Part shown: in pieces, positions 25,062 through 34,442 of the stretch
How the letters are laid out: the number at the start of each line of letters is the position of its first letter
How positions within the stretch are numbered: the stretch's first letter is position 1
Assembly (NCBI RefSeq): GCF_001438695.1
Contig: NZ_JQBH01000008.1
Span: forward strand, 34,354-87,335
Origin: Fructobacillus fructosus KCTC 3544
GTDB lineage: Bacteria; Bacillota; Bacilli; Lactobacillales; Lactobacillaceae
Direction of reading: 5' to 3'
Length of the DNA stretch: 52,982 bases
The notes under the pieces: model-generated
What the model was told of the DNA's origin: nothing
Seen by the model: the letters and a program-made list of their open reading frames with translations, nothing else
Database searches by the model: none
Made by a program: the position numbers and the translations under genes

Positions 25062-26083
25062 CAACTTTGATTGCATTTGAATCCAGTGCGGATGAAACTT
25101 CGGTGGCTGTCGTCAAAGACGGCAATCAGGTGCTATCGAATGCGGTGGCCACTCAAATTAACTCTCACCAACGATTCGGTGGGATTGTTCCTGAGGTTGC
25201 CTCCAGACATCATTTGGAGTGGATTACTAAAACGCTGGATATTGCCTTAGATGAATCTGGTGTGAATCCTGACGAGCTCGATGGCGTAGCTGTTACTTAT
25301 GGTCCAGGTCTTGTTGGCTCTCTGCTGGTCGGGTTAATGGGGGCAAAGACCTTTGCAATGGCTCATAACCTGCCGTTGATTCCAGTGAACCATTTAGCTG
25401 GGCACATTGCAGCGGCAAACTTCAACAAGGCAATTGAATATCCCGCCATCGCGTTGATGGTCTCTGGTGGTCACACGGAACTGGTGTTGATGGAAAAAGA
25501 AAATTCCTTTGAAATTCTCGGGGAAACCTATGATGATGCGGCAGGGGAATCATATGACAAAGTCGGTCGGCTCATGGGCTTAAACTATCCGGCTGGAAAG
25601 GCGATTGATGAACTCGCTGATCAGGGAGAAGTGACCATTGATTTTCCACAGGCGATGGCCCATGAAGCTGGCTATGACTTTTCTTTTTCAGGACTGAAGT
25701 CTGCGGTAATCAACCAAGTGCATAATGCCGAACAGCGCGGTGACGTGATTGACCAGAAAGACTTGGCCGCTTCCTTTCAAGCTGCTGTCATTAAGGCTTT
25801 GATTGATCGGACAAGACGGGCGTTGCAGGATTTTCCTGTGCGTTCACTTGTCTTGGCTGGTGGTGTAGCAGCTAACAGTGGATTGCGACATGCCTTAGCG
25901 GAATTGATGACCGAATTTCCCGATACTGACTTTATCCCAGTTCCCAAACAATACACAGGGGATAATGCCGCCATGATTGGGGCAGCCGGTTATTGGAATT
26001 ATAAGCAAGGTATCTTTGCTGATTTAGATTTAAATACACATCCAGGGTTGGATTTTCCTTTGCGGGAAAAGAAAACGGACTAA
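25058..26083 (+). CDS. tsaD: tRNA N6-adenosine threonylcarbamoyltransferase TsaD, 341 aa
   Basis: Metal-binding [13 protein letters not shown]-fold segments ([34 protein letters not shown]) and full length. Transfers threonylcarbamoyl from AMP to A37 of ANN-decoding tRNAs together with TsaB and TsaE. Confidence 0.96.
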   Translation: MTTLIAFESSADETSVAVVKDGNQVLSNAVATQINSHQRFGGIVPEVASRHHLEWITKTLDIALDESGVNPDELDGVAVTYGPGLVGSLLVGLMGAKTFAMAHNLPLIPVNHLAGHIAAANFNKAIEYPAIALMVSGGHTELVLMEKENSFEILGETYDDAAGESYDKVGRLMGLNYPAGKAIDELADQGEVTIDFPQAMAHEAGYDFSFSGLKSAVINQVHNAEQRGDVIDQKDLAASFQAAVIKALIDRTRRALQDFPVRSLVLAGGVAANSGLRHALAELMTEFPDTDFIPVPKQYTGDNAAMIGAAGYWNYKQGIFADLDLNTHPGLDFPLREKKTD

Positions 26084-26107
26084 ACAGGGAAAACCTGTTT
26101 TTTTTTA
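26082..26107 (+). terminator. Terminator of tsaD operon
   Basis: AAACAGG and CCTGTTT arms around a GAAAA loop followed by a long T tract. Confidence 0.85.
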
Positions 26108-26161
26108 TTTAATTAATTTAGAACTGTTAAGGTTTTATGTAACAATAATGTGATAAAAGTA

Positions 26162-26252
26162 TTGTGAATTTTTAACAAGTTTCTTTTTTAACGCTTGATA
26201 TTATGCTATAATTTATACATTATAGTTCACAAGGAACTGGACTTTCACAAAG
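26162..26252. promoter_or_regulatory. rex promoter region with candidate Rex sites
   Basis: TTGTGAATTTTTAACAA (26162-26178) resembles the Rex palindrome TTGTGAA-N4-TTCACAA with one mismatch and one base shorter. TATAAT is at 26207-26212. Right-half motifs TTCACAA (26224-26230) and TTTCACAAA (26243-26251) follow the -10. Autoregulation by Rex would be expected. Confidence 0.4.
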
Positions 26253-26270
26253 TATTGAATGGAGACGAAT

Positions 26271-26918
26271 ATGAACGAACAAGCGCAGATTCCACGCGCA
26301 ACTGCTAAACGGTTGCCGATTTATTATCGTTATTTAACTTTTCTTGAAGATGCGGGCACAAACCGAATTTCTTCAGCCGAATTAGCCGAAGCAACGAAGT
26401 TTGATGCTGCTACAATTCGTCGCGACTTTTCCTATTTTGGTGCCCTTGGTAAGCGTGGGTACGGTTATGATGTGAAGGCCTTGCTTTCTTTCTTTGCCAA
26501 GGTTTTGGATCAAAATTCGTTGATTAACGTGGCATTAATTGGGGTTGGAAACTTGGGGCATGCGCTGTTGAATTTCAACTTCCACCAATCATCAAACATG
26601 CGAATTGCCGCTGCCTTTGACATTAATGAGCACCGGGGCAAGATTTTGTCTGGTGTGCCAATTTATGATATGTCAGAATTAGAGGAGCAAATTAAGGCAC
26701 AACGAATTAATATTGCGATTTTGACAGTTCCTCAAGAAGCTGCACAAGACATTACGGACCGTTTGGTTAAGGCTGGCGTGAAAGGGATTATGAACTTTAC
26801 ACCACTCCGTGTTTCAGTTCCAAAGGGTGTTCGTGTTCAAAACGTTGACTTAACTAACGAATTACAGACTTTGGTGTACTTTATTCAAAACTATGCATCC
26901 ATCACAACGGGGAAGTAA
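26271..26918 (+). CDS. rex: Redox-sensing transcriptional repressor Rex, 215 aa
   Basis: N-terminal winged helix ([45 protein letters not shown]) and NAD(H)-binding Rossmann domain ([16 protein letters not shown]). Senses the NADH/NAD+ ratio and represses fermentation and respiration genes. I use ATG 26271, which has GGAGA about 6 nt upstream. Confidence 0.95.
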   Translation: MNEQAQIPRATAKRLPIYYRYLTFLEDAGTNRISSAELAEATKFDAATIRRDFSYFGALGKRGYGYDVKALLSFFAKVLDQNSLINVALIGVGNLGHALLNFNFHQSSNMRIAAAFDINEHRGKILSGVPIYDMSELEEQIKAQRINIAILTVPQEAAQDITDRLVKAGVKGIMNFTPLRVSVPKGVRVQNVDLTNELQTLVYFIQNYASITTGK

Positions 26919-26921
26919 AAA

Positions 26922-27965
26922 ATGGCAGTTCTTGATCTGACAAATAAAACAGCAGTTAAAAAGTTTCAAGACTTTGTACGAACACAGGACGGGGGACAGG
27001 TCACTCAGGACCCCAAGTGGGGTGAACTGAAGGCGAACTGGGGGCATCTTTACCTTTATCGTGAAAACGCTGCCGGCGAACTGACGGCCGCGATGGCTGT
27101 TTTAACCATTGAGGCGGTTCCTGGAAAGCTGTTAGCTTACTGTCCTAAGGGACCTGTTGCTGATATTGACGATGTCGACTTGATTAAGTCCTTAGTTCAA
27201 GAAGCGTTGGATAACTTACCTGATAACGTCTTTTTGCTTCGAATGGATCCAGAAGTTTTGTACAACAAAGGGTTGAATGCCCAATATGAGGCGGCCGGCT
27301 TTGTTACCCGAAACACAAACGTGACCTATATGCACGGTAACATTCAGCCTCGACGAAACGTCAACCTCTTTTATGACGGCCGAGGTGAGGGCGCCGAGGT
27401 CATTACCAATGAAGATGAGCTCATGCATCACTTTAAGAGTGATTACCGTAATCAGATTCGTCGGGCAATCAAAGACGGCGTGACCATTACCTCCGGTCGT
27501 TCAAAAGAAGACATTGATGCCTTCTTTGAAACGTACAAGATGATGGCGAAGGCGCAAAATATTACGCACCGTCCGATTGATTATTTCTACCGAATGCAGG
27601 AACTCTGGGCCGATGACCCCGCCTTCCGTGTGTTCTTAGCCCACTTTGATGGTCAGGTAGTTGCTGCAGGGATTGGCTTTGCATATGGCGACAAGATCTG
27701 GTACATGTATGCCGGTTCGAACCGTGCCTATGCCAAACACTATGGTCCATATTTAGTGCAGTGGGAAATGCTGAAGTGGGGCTTGTCTGAAAAGAAGACC
27801 CGTTATGACTTTGGTGGCGTTGGTTCCTTTACCCCAGACGATGGGCTCTACAAGTTTAAGCACGGCTTTGCTTACCACGATCCACATGTGGAGTACATTG
27901 GTGAACTGGATTGGGTTGTTGACCAGGCGGCCTACGAAAAGTATCTAGAAGGTTTTGCTGAATAA
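26922..27965 (+). CDS. FemA/FemB-family peptidoglycan bridge aminoacyltransferase, 347 aa
   Basis: Fem pattern: HFKSDYRNQIRRAIKDGVTIT (central helix), VVAAGIGFAYGDKIWYMYAGSNRAYAKHYGPYLVQWEMLKWG and the final YDFGGVGSFTPDDGLYKFKHGF. Full length for a single-domain FemX-like ligase. It adds an amino acid from aminoacyl-tRNA to lipid II to start the interpeptide bridge. It begins 3 nt after rex, so it is cotranscribed; together with MurT/GatD in this window it forms part of cell-wall precursor editing. Confidence 0.9.
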   Translation: MAVLDLTNKTAVKKFQDFVRTQDGGQVTQDPKWGELKANWGHLYLYRENAAGELTAAMAVLTIEAVPGKLLAYCPKGPVADIDDVDLIKSLVQEALDNLPDNVFLLRMDPEVLYNKGLNAQYEAAGFVTRNTNVTYMHGNIQPRRNVNLFYDGRGEGAEVITNEDELMHHFKSDYRNQIRRAIKDGVTITSGRSKEDIDAFFETYKMMAKAQNITHRPIDYFYRMQELWADDPAFRVFLAHFDGQVVAAGIGFAYGDKIWYMYAGSNRAYAKHYGPYLVQWEMLKWGLSEKKTRYDFGGVGSFTPDDGLYKFKHGFAYHDPHVEYIGELDWVVDQAAYEKYLEGFAE

Positions 27966-28012
27966 GTGATGAGCCATTGAGCCGTCCTTCGACTAAACAA
28001 GAAAGGCGAACT

Positions 28013-28846
28013 ATGACGATTAAATTAATTGCCTCCGACATGGATGGTACGTTTTTGGCTAACGAAGACCAGTATGACCAGAAACGTTTTGCAAAACTAT
28101 TAAAAGAGTTAAAAGAACGAGACGTCCGTTTCGTTGCTGCTTCAGGTCGCCGTATTCAAAATTTGCGTGAATTGTTTGCGCCGATGGGAAATCAAGGACT
28201 CCTTGATCAAATTGATTACGTTGGATCGAATGGTTCCGTTGTCCAAACTTCTGACGAAGAGTTGTACGCTGTTTATTTAACGGCTAAACAAATTGAAAAA
28301 GTCATTGAATGGAACAGCTTGAATCCGCAGTCAGCAGATAATTTGATTGTGCTTTCAGGTACGAAGGGAACCTATGTATCCAACCATGCCAGTCAGGCTG
28401 TCATTGATCAATTAGCTCGCTTTTACCCAAACGTGATGCAAGTGGAGAAATTGCTCTCGATTGATGATCAAATTCTTGGTGTTTCCTTCATTTGGCCACA
28501 TGACGAAGTTCAGAAGTATGTCACGGCGATTGAAGAAGTTCTGGGACATGAAATTCATGTTACGGGCTCTGGCTTTGGGTCTGTCGACATCTTGCCAAAG
28601 GATGTCAACAAAGCCAATGCGTTGGCTATCTTGCAAAAACATTACGGCATTTCAGATGATGAGGTGATGGTTTTTGGTGATAATTCCAATGATTTGGAAA
28701 TGCTAAAGAAGTATCAGGAGTCCTTTTTGATGCCGAATGCGGCGGCATTTATGCACCAAGTTCATGACCGAGAGGCGCTGGCAACGAATGAAGAAGCCGG
28801 TGTGATTAAAACGATTGAAGAAAAACTCAATTTGTCGCAAAAATAG
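28013..28846 (+). CDS. Cof-type HAD phosphatase, 277 aa
   Basis: HAD motif I SDMDGTF, the sugar-phosphatase cap, motif III LPKDVNKANAL and motif IV VFGDNSNDLEML. This group removes phosphate from sugars or cofactors such as FMN, PLP or NADP. RBS AAAGGCG about 6 nt before the ATG; the earlier in-frame start lacks one. Confidence 0.92.
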   Translation: MTIKLIASDMDGTFLANEDQYDQKRFAKLLKELKERDVRFVAASGRRIQNLRELFAPMGNQGLLDQIDYVGSNGSVVQTSDEELYAVYLTAKQIEKVIEWNSLNPQSADNLIVLSGTKGTYVSNHASQAVIDQLARFYPNVMQVEKLLSIDDQILGVSFIWPHDEVQKYVTAIEEVLGHEIHVTGSGFGSVDILPKDVNKANALAILQKHYGISDDEVMVFGDNSNDLEMLKKYQESFLMPNAAAFMHQVHDREALATNEEAGVIKTIEEKLNLSQK

Positions 28847-28850
28847 GTTG

Positions 28851-28878
28851 AAAAGAGGGGGGGTATCCTCCTCTTTTT
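28851..28878 (+). terminator. Terminator of the HAD gene
   Basis: AAAGAGG / CCTCTTT arms followed by T, with a G-rich loop. Confidence 0.7.
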
Positions 28879-28963
28879 ATCATTTATATTCATCATCTTT
28901 GCTGACCGCGGTGTCACTTGATTCTGAATTGTGTTACCCTAATCAAAGATAAGAGGAAGAGAT

Positions 28964-29737
28964 ATGAAACACTTTACGGCTTTTTTAAAACAACACCAGC
29001 GCATCACTTGGACAGCAACGAGTTTGTATAAAGTCCTGGCTTGGCTTTGCTTTTTCTTTTTTGAATATTTGGCCATGGCGATGTTGCAGGGGTCGATTTT
29101 AGTTTCGGGAAGAGAACGTTATTTGTGGCTGCTTTGTGGTTTTTTGCTTTCTTATTCATTTATTCGCTTTGCCTTTCAAACCTTAAAACAGCCGATGCAA
29201 GTTCATGCAAAACGAATTCGGCAGCGCTTTTCGTTTAAAAAGGTCGACTGGCCAAAACAATCGGAATGGTTAAATTTAGCCGGCATCTACTTAATTTCGC
29301 TTTCCGGTATGATGATTTGGGGTGTTTTCGAACAACTCTTCTTGTCAAAATGGACGAGTGGTACAACCGAAAACCAAGCAGCATTGGATGATTTAATGCA
29401 CTTCAGTGGTGTTTACTCGACGGTCATCCTATCCTTTATTATCGTGGTGATGGGACCGCTAATGGAGGAGTTGGTGTTTCGTGGCCTCTTTTTCCACTAT
29501 TTTAAATGGGCAAAGGCGCCATGGGTAACCGTGATTTTGTCCGGATTGCTTTTTGGACTTTACCATTTAGGCTCTTATACTTGGCTGTCACTACTTGATC
29601 TGCCACCATACTTAATCATTGGAACTGGCTTGGCCTATGCCTACAATAAAACCGGAAAACTATCATCGTCGATTTTGATGCATATGTTTCATAATGGTTG
29701 GATACAAGGAATGTCATTGCTTGTCTTATTACGTTAA
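28964..29737 (+). CDS. CPBP family intramembrane metalloprotease, 257 aa
   Basis: About six membrane helices. Motif 1 EELVFRG (E-E-x-x-x-R) and motif 2 FGLYHLG (F-x-x-x-H) plus a third His region near the end (LMHMFHNG) are in place. CPBP proteins in lactic acid bacteria often process or protect against bacteriocins, but no bacteriocin gene is nearby. It is a single gene with its own terminator. Confidence 0.9.
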   Translation: MKHFTAFLKQHQRITWTATSLYKVLAWLCFFFFEYLAMAMLQGSILVSGRERYLWLLCGFLLSYSFIRFAFQTLKQPMQVHAKRIRQRFSFKKVDWPKQSEWLNLAGIYLISLSGMMIWGVFEQLFLSKWTSGTTENQAALDDLMHFSGVYSTVILSFIIVVMGPLMEELVFRGLFFHYFKWAKAPWVTVILSGLLFGLYHLGSYTWLSLLDLPPYLIIGTGLAYAYNKTGKLSSSILMHMFHNGWIQGMSLLVLLR

Positions 29738-29745
29738 AGTTGAAA

Positions 29746-29781
29746 TAAAAAACGCCTGCCGGTTAGGGTGGGCGTTTTTAC
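29746..29781. terminator. Bidirectional terminator between CPBP and TetR genes
   Basis: AAAAACGCC and GGGCGTTTTT arms flank a 12-nt loop; A and T tracts on either side serve both convergent genes. Confidence 0.8.
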
Positions 29782-29786
29782 TTGTT

Positions 29787-30296
29787 TTAATCAATGCCCG
29801 GGAATTTCTTTTCTCGGATGATTTCATCGAAGAGGGCGTAATCCTTTTGAAAGGAATGCGGAGTTGATAACGAGGCATTCCAGATACGAATTACTTGCAT
29901 GTTTCCAAGTAGCCACAGGATATCAGAGGATGAGGCCATGGCCGTTAGTTCTTTAAAAACAGCGTTGTAAAATTGGTCTTCGAAGGTTTTGTCTTGCAGC
30001 TGAAAGTCGAGTACGGATAGCGATTCAGGAAAGGTGAACTTATTGATTGTGGTGAATGGCTGTTGGCGGAAGGATTCAATATCAATCTGATTGGCCATCA
30101 CGTGAAGTGCTTGTTGAATGATGACATCCAGTAGCTCATACTTATCATCGAAGTGGCGATAAAACGTATTGCGGTTAACTTCGGCTTTCTCACAAATATG
30201 CTTTACGGTTAGCTTGGAGAAGGGGATGACGGCTAGGAGTTCACCAGCAGTATCCAGAAGGTGTTCGTGCATTAGCGTGTAGGTTTTATTAGCCAT
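29787..30296 (-). CDS. TetR-family regulator, 169 aa
   Basis: N-terminal TetR helix-turn-helix (LAVIPFSKLTVKHICEKAEVNRNTFYRHFDDKYEL) followed by a short all-helical ligand domain. It is divergent from the MmpL transporter at 30421, the usual layout of a regulator that controls a membrane pump. The inducer is not known. Confidence 0.85.
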   Translation of the reverse strand: MANKTYTLMHEHLLDTAGELLAVIPFSKLTVKHICEKAEVNRNTFYRHFDDKYELLDVIIQQALHVMANQIDIESFRQQPFTTINKFTFPESLSVLDFQLQDKTFEDQFYNAVFKELTAMASSSDILWLLGNMQVIRIWNASLSTPHSFQKDYALFDEIIREKKFPGID

Positions 30297-30420
30297 AAAA
30301 GGGACACTTTCTTTATTTTGTAATGTTTGTGGGACAGTATCTCAATTTTACCCCTTTACCGTTTTTATTTCCATGCCTAGAATGAATTCAGATGTTAAAT
30401 CAATATAAAGGAGATTCATT
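30297..30420. promoter_or_regulatory. TetR/MmpL divergent intergenic region
   Basis: This 124-bp gap holds two direct GGGACA motifs (30300-30306 and 30332-30338) that could be part of the TetR operator, and a GGAG site for the transporter. I see no clean palindrome. Confidence 0.3.
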
Positions 30421-32691
30421 ATGCTTAAGCGATTGGGAGAATGGATTTATCAAAATAAATTCAAGACCTTCTTCGCCTGGATTGTTGTTGTGTTGGCTTT
30501 GGGAGCAGGGGCAGTTGGTCTCGGTTCGCACTATAGCCAGAGCCTAACCATTTCAGGTATTCCGTCGACGGATATTCAATCGACTTTGCAAAAGGAATTT
30601 AATCAAAATCCAAATGCAGGGACGATGAAAGCGGTCATCCAAGAAAAAAATGGGGACGTTACAAATGATGCCACGAGGGCCGATGTAGCAGCCGCTATTA
30701 AAAAAGTTCAGGACAAGTATGGTAAGGACATTAAGTCCGTTGCTAATCCTTACGAGTCGAACGCGGTTTCATCCGATAAGACAACCACGTACGTGGATAT
30801 TACTTATAAAAAAGACGCCAATGATGTGCCGCGAAAGGCCATTGACGGCGTGATGGATATCTTTAACGATAAAGTAAAGACTGCAAACGTCAAAGTCGCC
30901 TACACGGGTTCTGTACAAGTTCATGAATTTGAAGTTGGTGGTGCGTCCGAAGTCATTGGAATTGTCATTGCTTTCGTTTTGCTACTGGTACTTTTCCGTT
31001 CCTTTGTGACGGCTGGAATGCCAATCATTTCCGCCCTGGTCGGCTTGGTTTCTGGTATTTTATTGGTAACAATTGGAACCAACTTCTTGACAATGGCCTC
31101 CGTTTCACAGACTTTGGCCGTGATGCTGTCATTAGCGGTTGGAATCGATTACTCACTCTTTATCCTAAATCGTTATAAGACAGATTTGGCTGATACCAAT
31201 GGGAACAAGCAAGAAGCTTTGGGTCGCGCTGTTTCCGAAGCTGGTGCTTCGGTTGTCTTTGCCGGTGTAACAGTGATTATTGCTGTGCTCGGCTTGGCCT
31301 TCGCCGGTATTGAGTTTGTGACGACGATGGGAATTGCCGCAGCCTTTGCTGTTGCCTTTGCCGTTTTCTCAGCCTTGACTTTCTTGCCAGCCTTGATTGC
31401 TTTGCTTTCAAAGTTCATCAAACCTGCTACTAAAACAGTTGATGAAATGGCTCAAAATCCATCAAAGATTACGAAGTTTTTGACGGGGCACCCCTGGACG
31501 GTGATTGTTGCCGTTGTTGTTGCCCTGGGTGCGATGGCTATTCCAACGCATAACATGCGTTTGGGTATGCCATACAATGGGTCACTGCCTGAAGACCGAA
31601 CGGAACGTCAAGCCTATGACATGATTTCCGATAAGTTTGGTGAAGGCGTTAACTCACCATTGGTTGCCGTCGTTAAATTGGATACCGATAAGGATGCCAA
31701 CCAAAACCAGGCTAACCTAGAAAAGATTGCCAAGCACATTGCTTCTTTGAAGGGTGTTAAAACGATGCAGACTTTGTCTGTCGATCAGACAAAGGCAGCG
31801 GCTTTGCAAGAGCAGCTAACCGCCCAGGCTCAGCAACAAATGACTGCCCAAGCGCAAGCAACTGGGCAAATGCCAACGCAGGCAGAACAGGACGCAGCTG
31901 CTGCTAAGATTAAGTTAGCAATCATGGCCCAAGCTGGTCGTCAGTACATGGTGTCAGATGATGGTAAGTATGCCCTAATGCTGATTACACCAACAAAGGG
32001 TTCAGAAGCAAAGCAGACAACGGACTTGGTTAACAAAATCAAGGACTACTCCGATACGACCAAGTCTAAGTATGATGCCAAGATTACTTTGACTGGTATC
32101 AACGCAGTGAACCTCGATATTACGGCTAAGTTGAACAACGCCACGCCAATCTTTGTTGCAACAATCATGATTTTGGCCTTCTTACTTTTGATGGCGGTTT
32201 TCCGTTCCTTCGTTGTGCCCGTGGTCGCCATGGTTGGCTTTGGCTTGTCATTACTGGCTTCCTTTGGCTTTACCACGCTCGTTATCCAAGAAGGCTTCAT
32301 GAAGGATGTCTTCGGTGTTTCAAAGGGTGCGCCATTAATTGCCTTCTTACCAATTATTGTGACCGCCATTCTCTTTGGTTTGGCAATGGATTACGAAGTC
32401 TTTATGGTGTCACGTGCCCGTGAAGAGTATCAGAAGACGGGTGATAATGACCGTGCGGTTACTGTTGCCATGCAGGACTCTGGTCCAATCGTTGTGACGG
32501 CTGCGCTAATCATGATTGCTGTCTTTGGATCCTTTGCCTTGAATTCAGACCCAACGGTTAAGTCCCTGGGCTTGGCTTTGGCCTTCGGAATCTTCTTCGA
32601 TGCCTTCTTTATTCGCTTGCTCTTTGTTCCAGCGATGTTGAAACTCTTCGGAAAGATTAACTGGGCGTTCCCCGGTAAAAAGAATTCATAA
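30421..32691 (+). CDS. MMPL/RND-type transporter, 756 aa
   Basis: Two MMPL repeats. Each has a large extracellular domain after the first helix (ESNAVSSDKTTTYVDI; DKFGEGVNSPLVAVVKL), then a helix cluster with GIDYSLFILNRY in repeat 1 and AMDYEVFMVSRAREEY in repeat 2, the family's charged pair motif. About 12 membrane helices. Gln/Ala-rich insertion near residues 460-500. Exports lipids or drugs by proton drive (substrate unknown); controlled most likely by the divergent TetR gene. Confidence 0.92.
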   Translation: MLKRLGEWIYQNKFKTFFAWIVVVLALGAGAVGLGSHYSQSLTISGIPSTDIQSTLQKEFNQNPNAGTMKAVIQEKNGDVTNDATRADVAAAIKKVQDKYGKDIKSVANPYESNAVSSDKTTTYVDITYKKDANDVPRKAIDGVMDIFNDKVKTANVKVAYTGSVQVHEFEVGGASEVIGIVIAFVLLLVLFRSFVTAGMPIISALVGLVSGILLVTIGTNFLTMASVSQTLAVMLSLAVGIDYSLFILNRYKTDLADTNGNKQEALGRAVSEAGASVVFAGVTVIIAVLGLAFAGIEFVTTMGIAAAFAVAFAVFSALTFLPALIALLSKFIKPATKTVDEMAQNPSKITKFLTGHPWTVIVAVVVALGAMAIPTHNMRLGMPYNGSLPEDRTERQAYDMISDKFGEGVNSPLVAVVKLDTDKDANQNQANLEKIAKHIASLKGVKTMQTLSVDQTKAAALQEQLTAQAQQQMTAQAQATGQMPTQAEQDAAAAKIKLAIMAQAGRQYMVSDDGKYALMLITPTKGSEAKQTTDLVNKIKDYSDTTKSKYDAKITLTGINAVNLDITAKLNNATPIFVATIMILAFLLLMAVFRSFVVPVVAMVGFGLSLLASFGFTTLVIQEGFMKDVFGVSKGAPLIAFLPIIVTAILFGLAMDYEVFMVSRAREEYQKTGDNDRAVTVAMQDSGPIVVTAALIMIAVFGSFALNSDPTVKSLGLALAFGIFFDAFFIRLLFVPAMLKLFGKINWAFPGKKNS

Positions 32692-32702
32692 CAAATGCCA
32701 TT

Positions 32703-32734
32703 AAAAGCCTGACCAGTCGGTCGGGCTTTTTTTG
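32703..32734 (+). terminator. Terminator of the MmpL gene
   Basis: AAAGCC-GACC / GGTC-GGGCTTT arms around AGTC and a T tract. Confidence 0.85.
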
Positions 32735-32758
32735 TTTAAAAATAATTGCTAAAAAGTC

Positions 32759-32787
32759 TTGCGGCAAATGGCTAGGCTTGTTATAAT
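32759..32787 (+). promoter_or_regulatory. tRNA-Tyr/tRNA-Gln promoter
   Basis: TTGCGG (32759-32764), 17 nt, TATAAT (32782-32787), 20 nt before tRNA-Tyr. Confidence 0.75.
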
Positions 32788-32807
32788 ATTTAAGTCGTAA
32801 GGCATTC

Positions 32808-32890
32808 GGGAGTGTAGCGAAGTCTGGCTAAACGCGACGGACTGTAACTCCGTTCCTTCGGGTTCGTAGGTTCGAATCCTACCGCTCCCA
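32808..32890 (+). tRNA. tRNA-Tyr(GTA)
   Basis: Acceptor GGGAGTG pairs with CGCTCCC; anticodon loop CTGTAAC gives GTA; long variable arm; TTCGAATCC T loop. Discriminator A at 32890; CCA is not encoded. Confidence 0.95.
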
Positions 32891-32924
32891 TCGCTGCTGC
32901 AATAAGCAGCTGGTATCTTACGAT

Positions 32925-32996
32925 TGCCCCTTGGCCAAGTGGTAAGGCAGAGGTTTTTGGTACCTCCATGCGCTGGTTCGATCCCAGCAGGGGCAA
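32925..32996 (+). tRNA. tRNA-Gln(TTG)
   Basis: Acceptor TGCCCCT pairs with AGGGGCA; anticodon loop gives TTG; T arm with TTCGATCC. CCA is not encoded. It is cotranscribed with tRNA-Tyr; a short hairpin (GCTGC/GCAGC) lies between them at 32893-32910. Confidence 0.95.
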
Positions 32997-33020
32997 TAGG
33001 CCGTTATGGCAATCACTCTT

Positions 33021-33045
33021 GGCAGACTAGTTAGTCTGCCTTTTT
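33021..33045 (+). terminator. Terminator of the tRNA pair
   Basis: GGCAGACTA and TAGTCTGCC arms followed by T5. Confidence 0.85.
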
Positions 33046-33059
33046 AATTTGTTTAAAAC

Positions 33060-33100
33060 AAAAAAAGACGCTCATTTTAATTAGTGAGCGTCTTTTTTTA
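33060..33100 (-). terminator. Terminator of hflX
   Basis: AAAAAGACGCTCA / TGAGCGTCTTTTT perfect arms with a short loop (+ strand); it overlaps the hflX stop. Confidence 0.85.
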
Positions 33101-34399
33101 TTGAATATATTGTCGGTAGCGAGCGATTTCTTCGCTAGAGAGTTTGACGGTGATGAGACTACCACTTTCGTTAAACTCCTGTGCGAGTAGTTCGTGTTCA
33201 TCTAAAATGTTGGCAGTCACGGCAGAGTCAGCAAATGGGATGGCCAATGTTACTTTTTTACGGTCCGCAAAGAGACGACTCTCGATGAGTTCTAAGAGAG
33301 CATCCTGTGATTTGCGGTCACGTGCTGAAATGGTAATCGCAGCATCGCCATCGAGCATTGGGAAAGCCATATCCGCCTTATCTGCTTTGTTATAAACAGT
33401 AATCATCGGCTTATCCTTGATGCCAAGTCTTGCTAATGTCTCCTCAGTGGTCTTCATCATATCCGCATAGTGTTCATCCGAAATATCGACGACTTGTAGG
33501 AGTAGGTCGGCTGTTGCGGCTTCTTGTAAAGTCGATTCAAAGGCAGCGACCAAATGGTGCGGCAGTTTTGAAACAAAGCCAACGGTGTCTGACAGAAGAA
33601 ACTTGCTTTTGTCGGACAGGGTTAACTGGCGAATGGTGGTGTTTAAAGTGGCAAAGAGCATGTCCTTTTCGAAGACTTGCTTACTTTGATCACTTTCAGC
33701 TCCTTGACCAAAACGAACGAGAAACTGGTTCATTAAAGTCGATTTCCCGGCATTTGTATAGCCGACCAAGGCAACGGTTGGGATGGCTGATTCCTGTCGC
33801 TTCTTTCCCTGTGTCTGACTATCCTTTTGCAAAGCGGCGAGTTCTTTCTTGATAGCAACCATTTCAGAAGTTAAGCGCCGACGGGATTGTTCGAGTTTGG
33901 TTTCACCAGCACCACGAGAGGTAAATCCGGCTCCACCGGCACCGGTCTGCTGATCAAGTGAAACGGACATTGAGGTTCGTAAACGAGGTAATTGGTATTC
34001 TAGACGGGCTAACTGTACTTGTAATTTAGCAACCTTTGTTTGAGCACGTTTGGCAAAAATATCTAAAATTAAGCCAGTACGGTCAACCACTGTTGCCTGT
34101 GTTGCCTTTTCTAGGTTCCTGATTTGAGAAGGTGAGAGCTCATCATTTGTCACAATCAGGTCGGTTTCGTAGGTGTTTACCGCGATACGCAACTCTTCGA
34201 CTTTTCCTTTACCGAAGTAAGTGGCGGGGTTGGGCCGTTCAAGTGACTGGATAAAGGTTTCGACCGGTTCTAAGCGATTGGCCCGGGCGAGGTTTGATAA
34301 CTCCTCTAGTTCATAATCTAAGTTCTGCTTTTGATTCTGCTTTAAGGCAGCCAGTAAGACTTTACGAACTGGCTGGGCTGTTTGATTTTTTTCTTCCAT
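33098..34399 (-). CDS. hflX: GTPase HflX, 433 aa
   Basis: The N-terminal HflX domain has the family's ARANRLEPVETFIQSL and FGKGKVEELR segments, and the linker has GAGETKLEQSRRRL. The G domain follows with GYTNAGKST, DTVGF and NKAD. Binds ribosomes and splits stalled ones. I use the ATG at 34399 with GAGGG 5 nt upstream, not the GTG 6 nt earlier. It forms a leftward unit by itself or with the phosphatase gene upstream (43-nt gap). Confidence 0.95.
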   Translation of the reverse strand: MEEKNQTAQPVRKVLLAALKQNQKQNLDYELEELSNLARANRLEPVETFIQSLERPNPATYFGKGKVEELRIAVNTYETDLIVTNDELSPSQIRNLEKATQATVVDRTGLILDIFAKRAQTKVAKLQVQLARLEYQLPRLRTSMSVSLDQQTGAGGAGFTSRGAGETKLEQSRRRLTSEMVAIKKELAALQKDSQTQGKKRQESAIPTVALVGYTNAGKSTLMNQFLVRFGQGAESDQSKQVFEKDMLFATLNTTIRQLTLSDKSKFLLSDTVGFVSKLPHHLVAAFESTLQEAATADLLLQVVDISDEHYADMMKTTEETLARLGIKDKPMITVYNKADKADMAFPMLDGDAAITISARDRKSQDALLELIESRLFADRKKVTLAIPFADSAVTANILDEHELLAQEFNESGSLITVKLSSEEIARYRQYIQ

Positions 34400-34442
34400 G
34401 TACACCCTCTTTTAAAAGTCATTGTTGACTCTGTGTGTTGTT

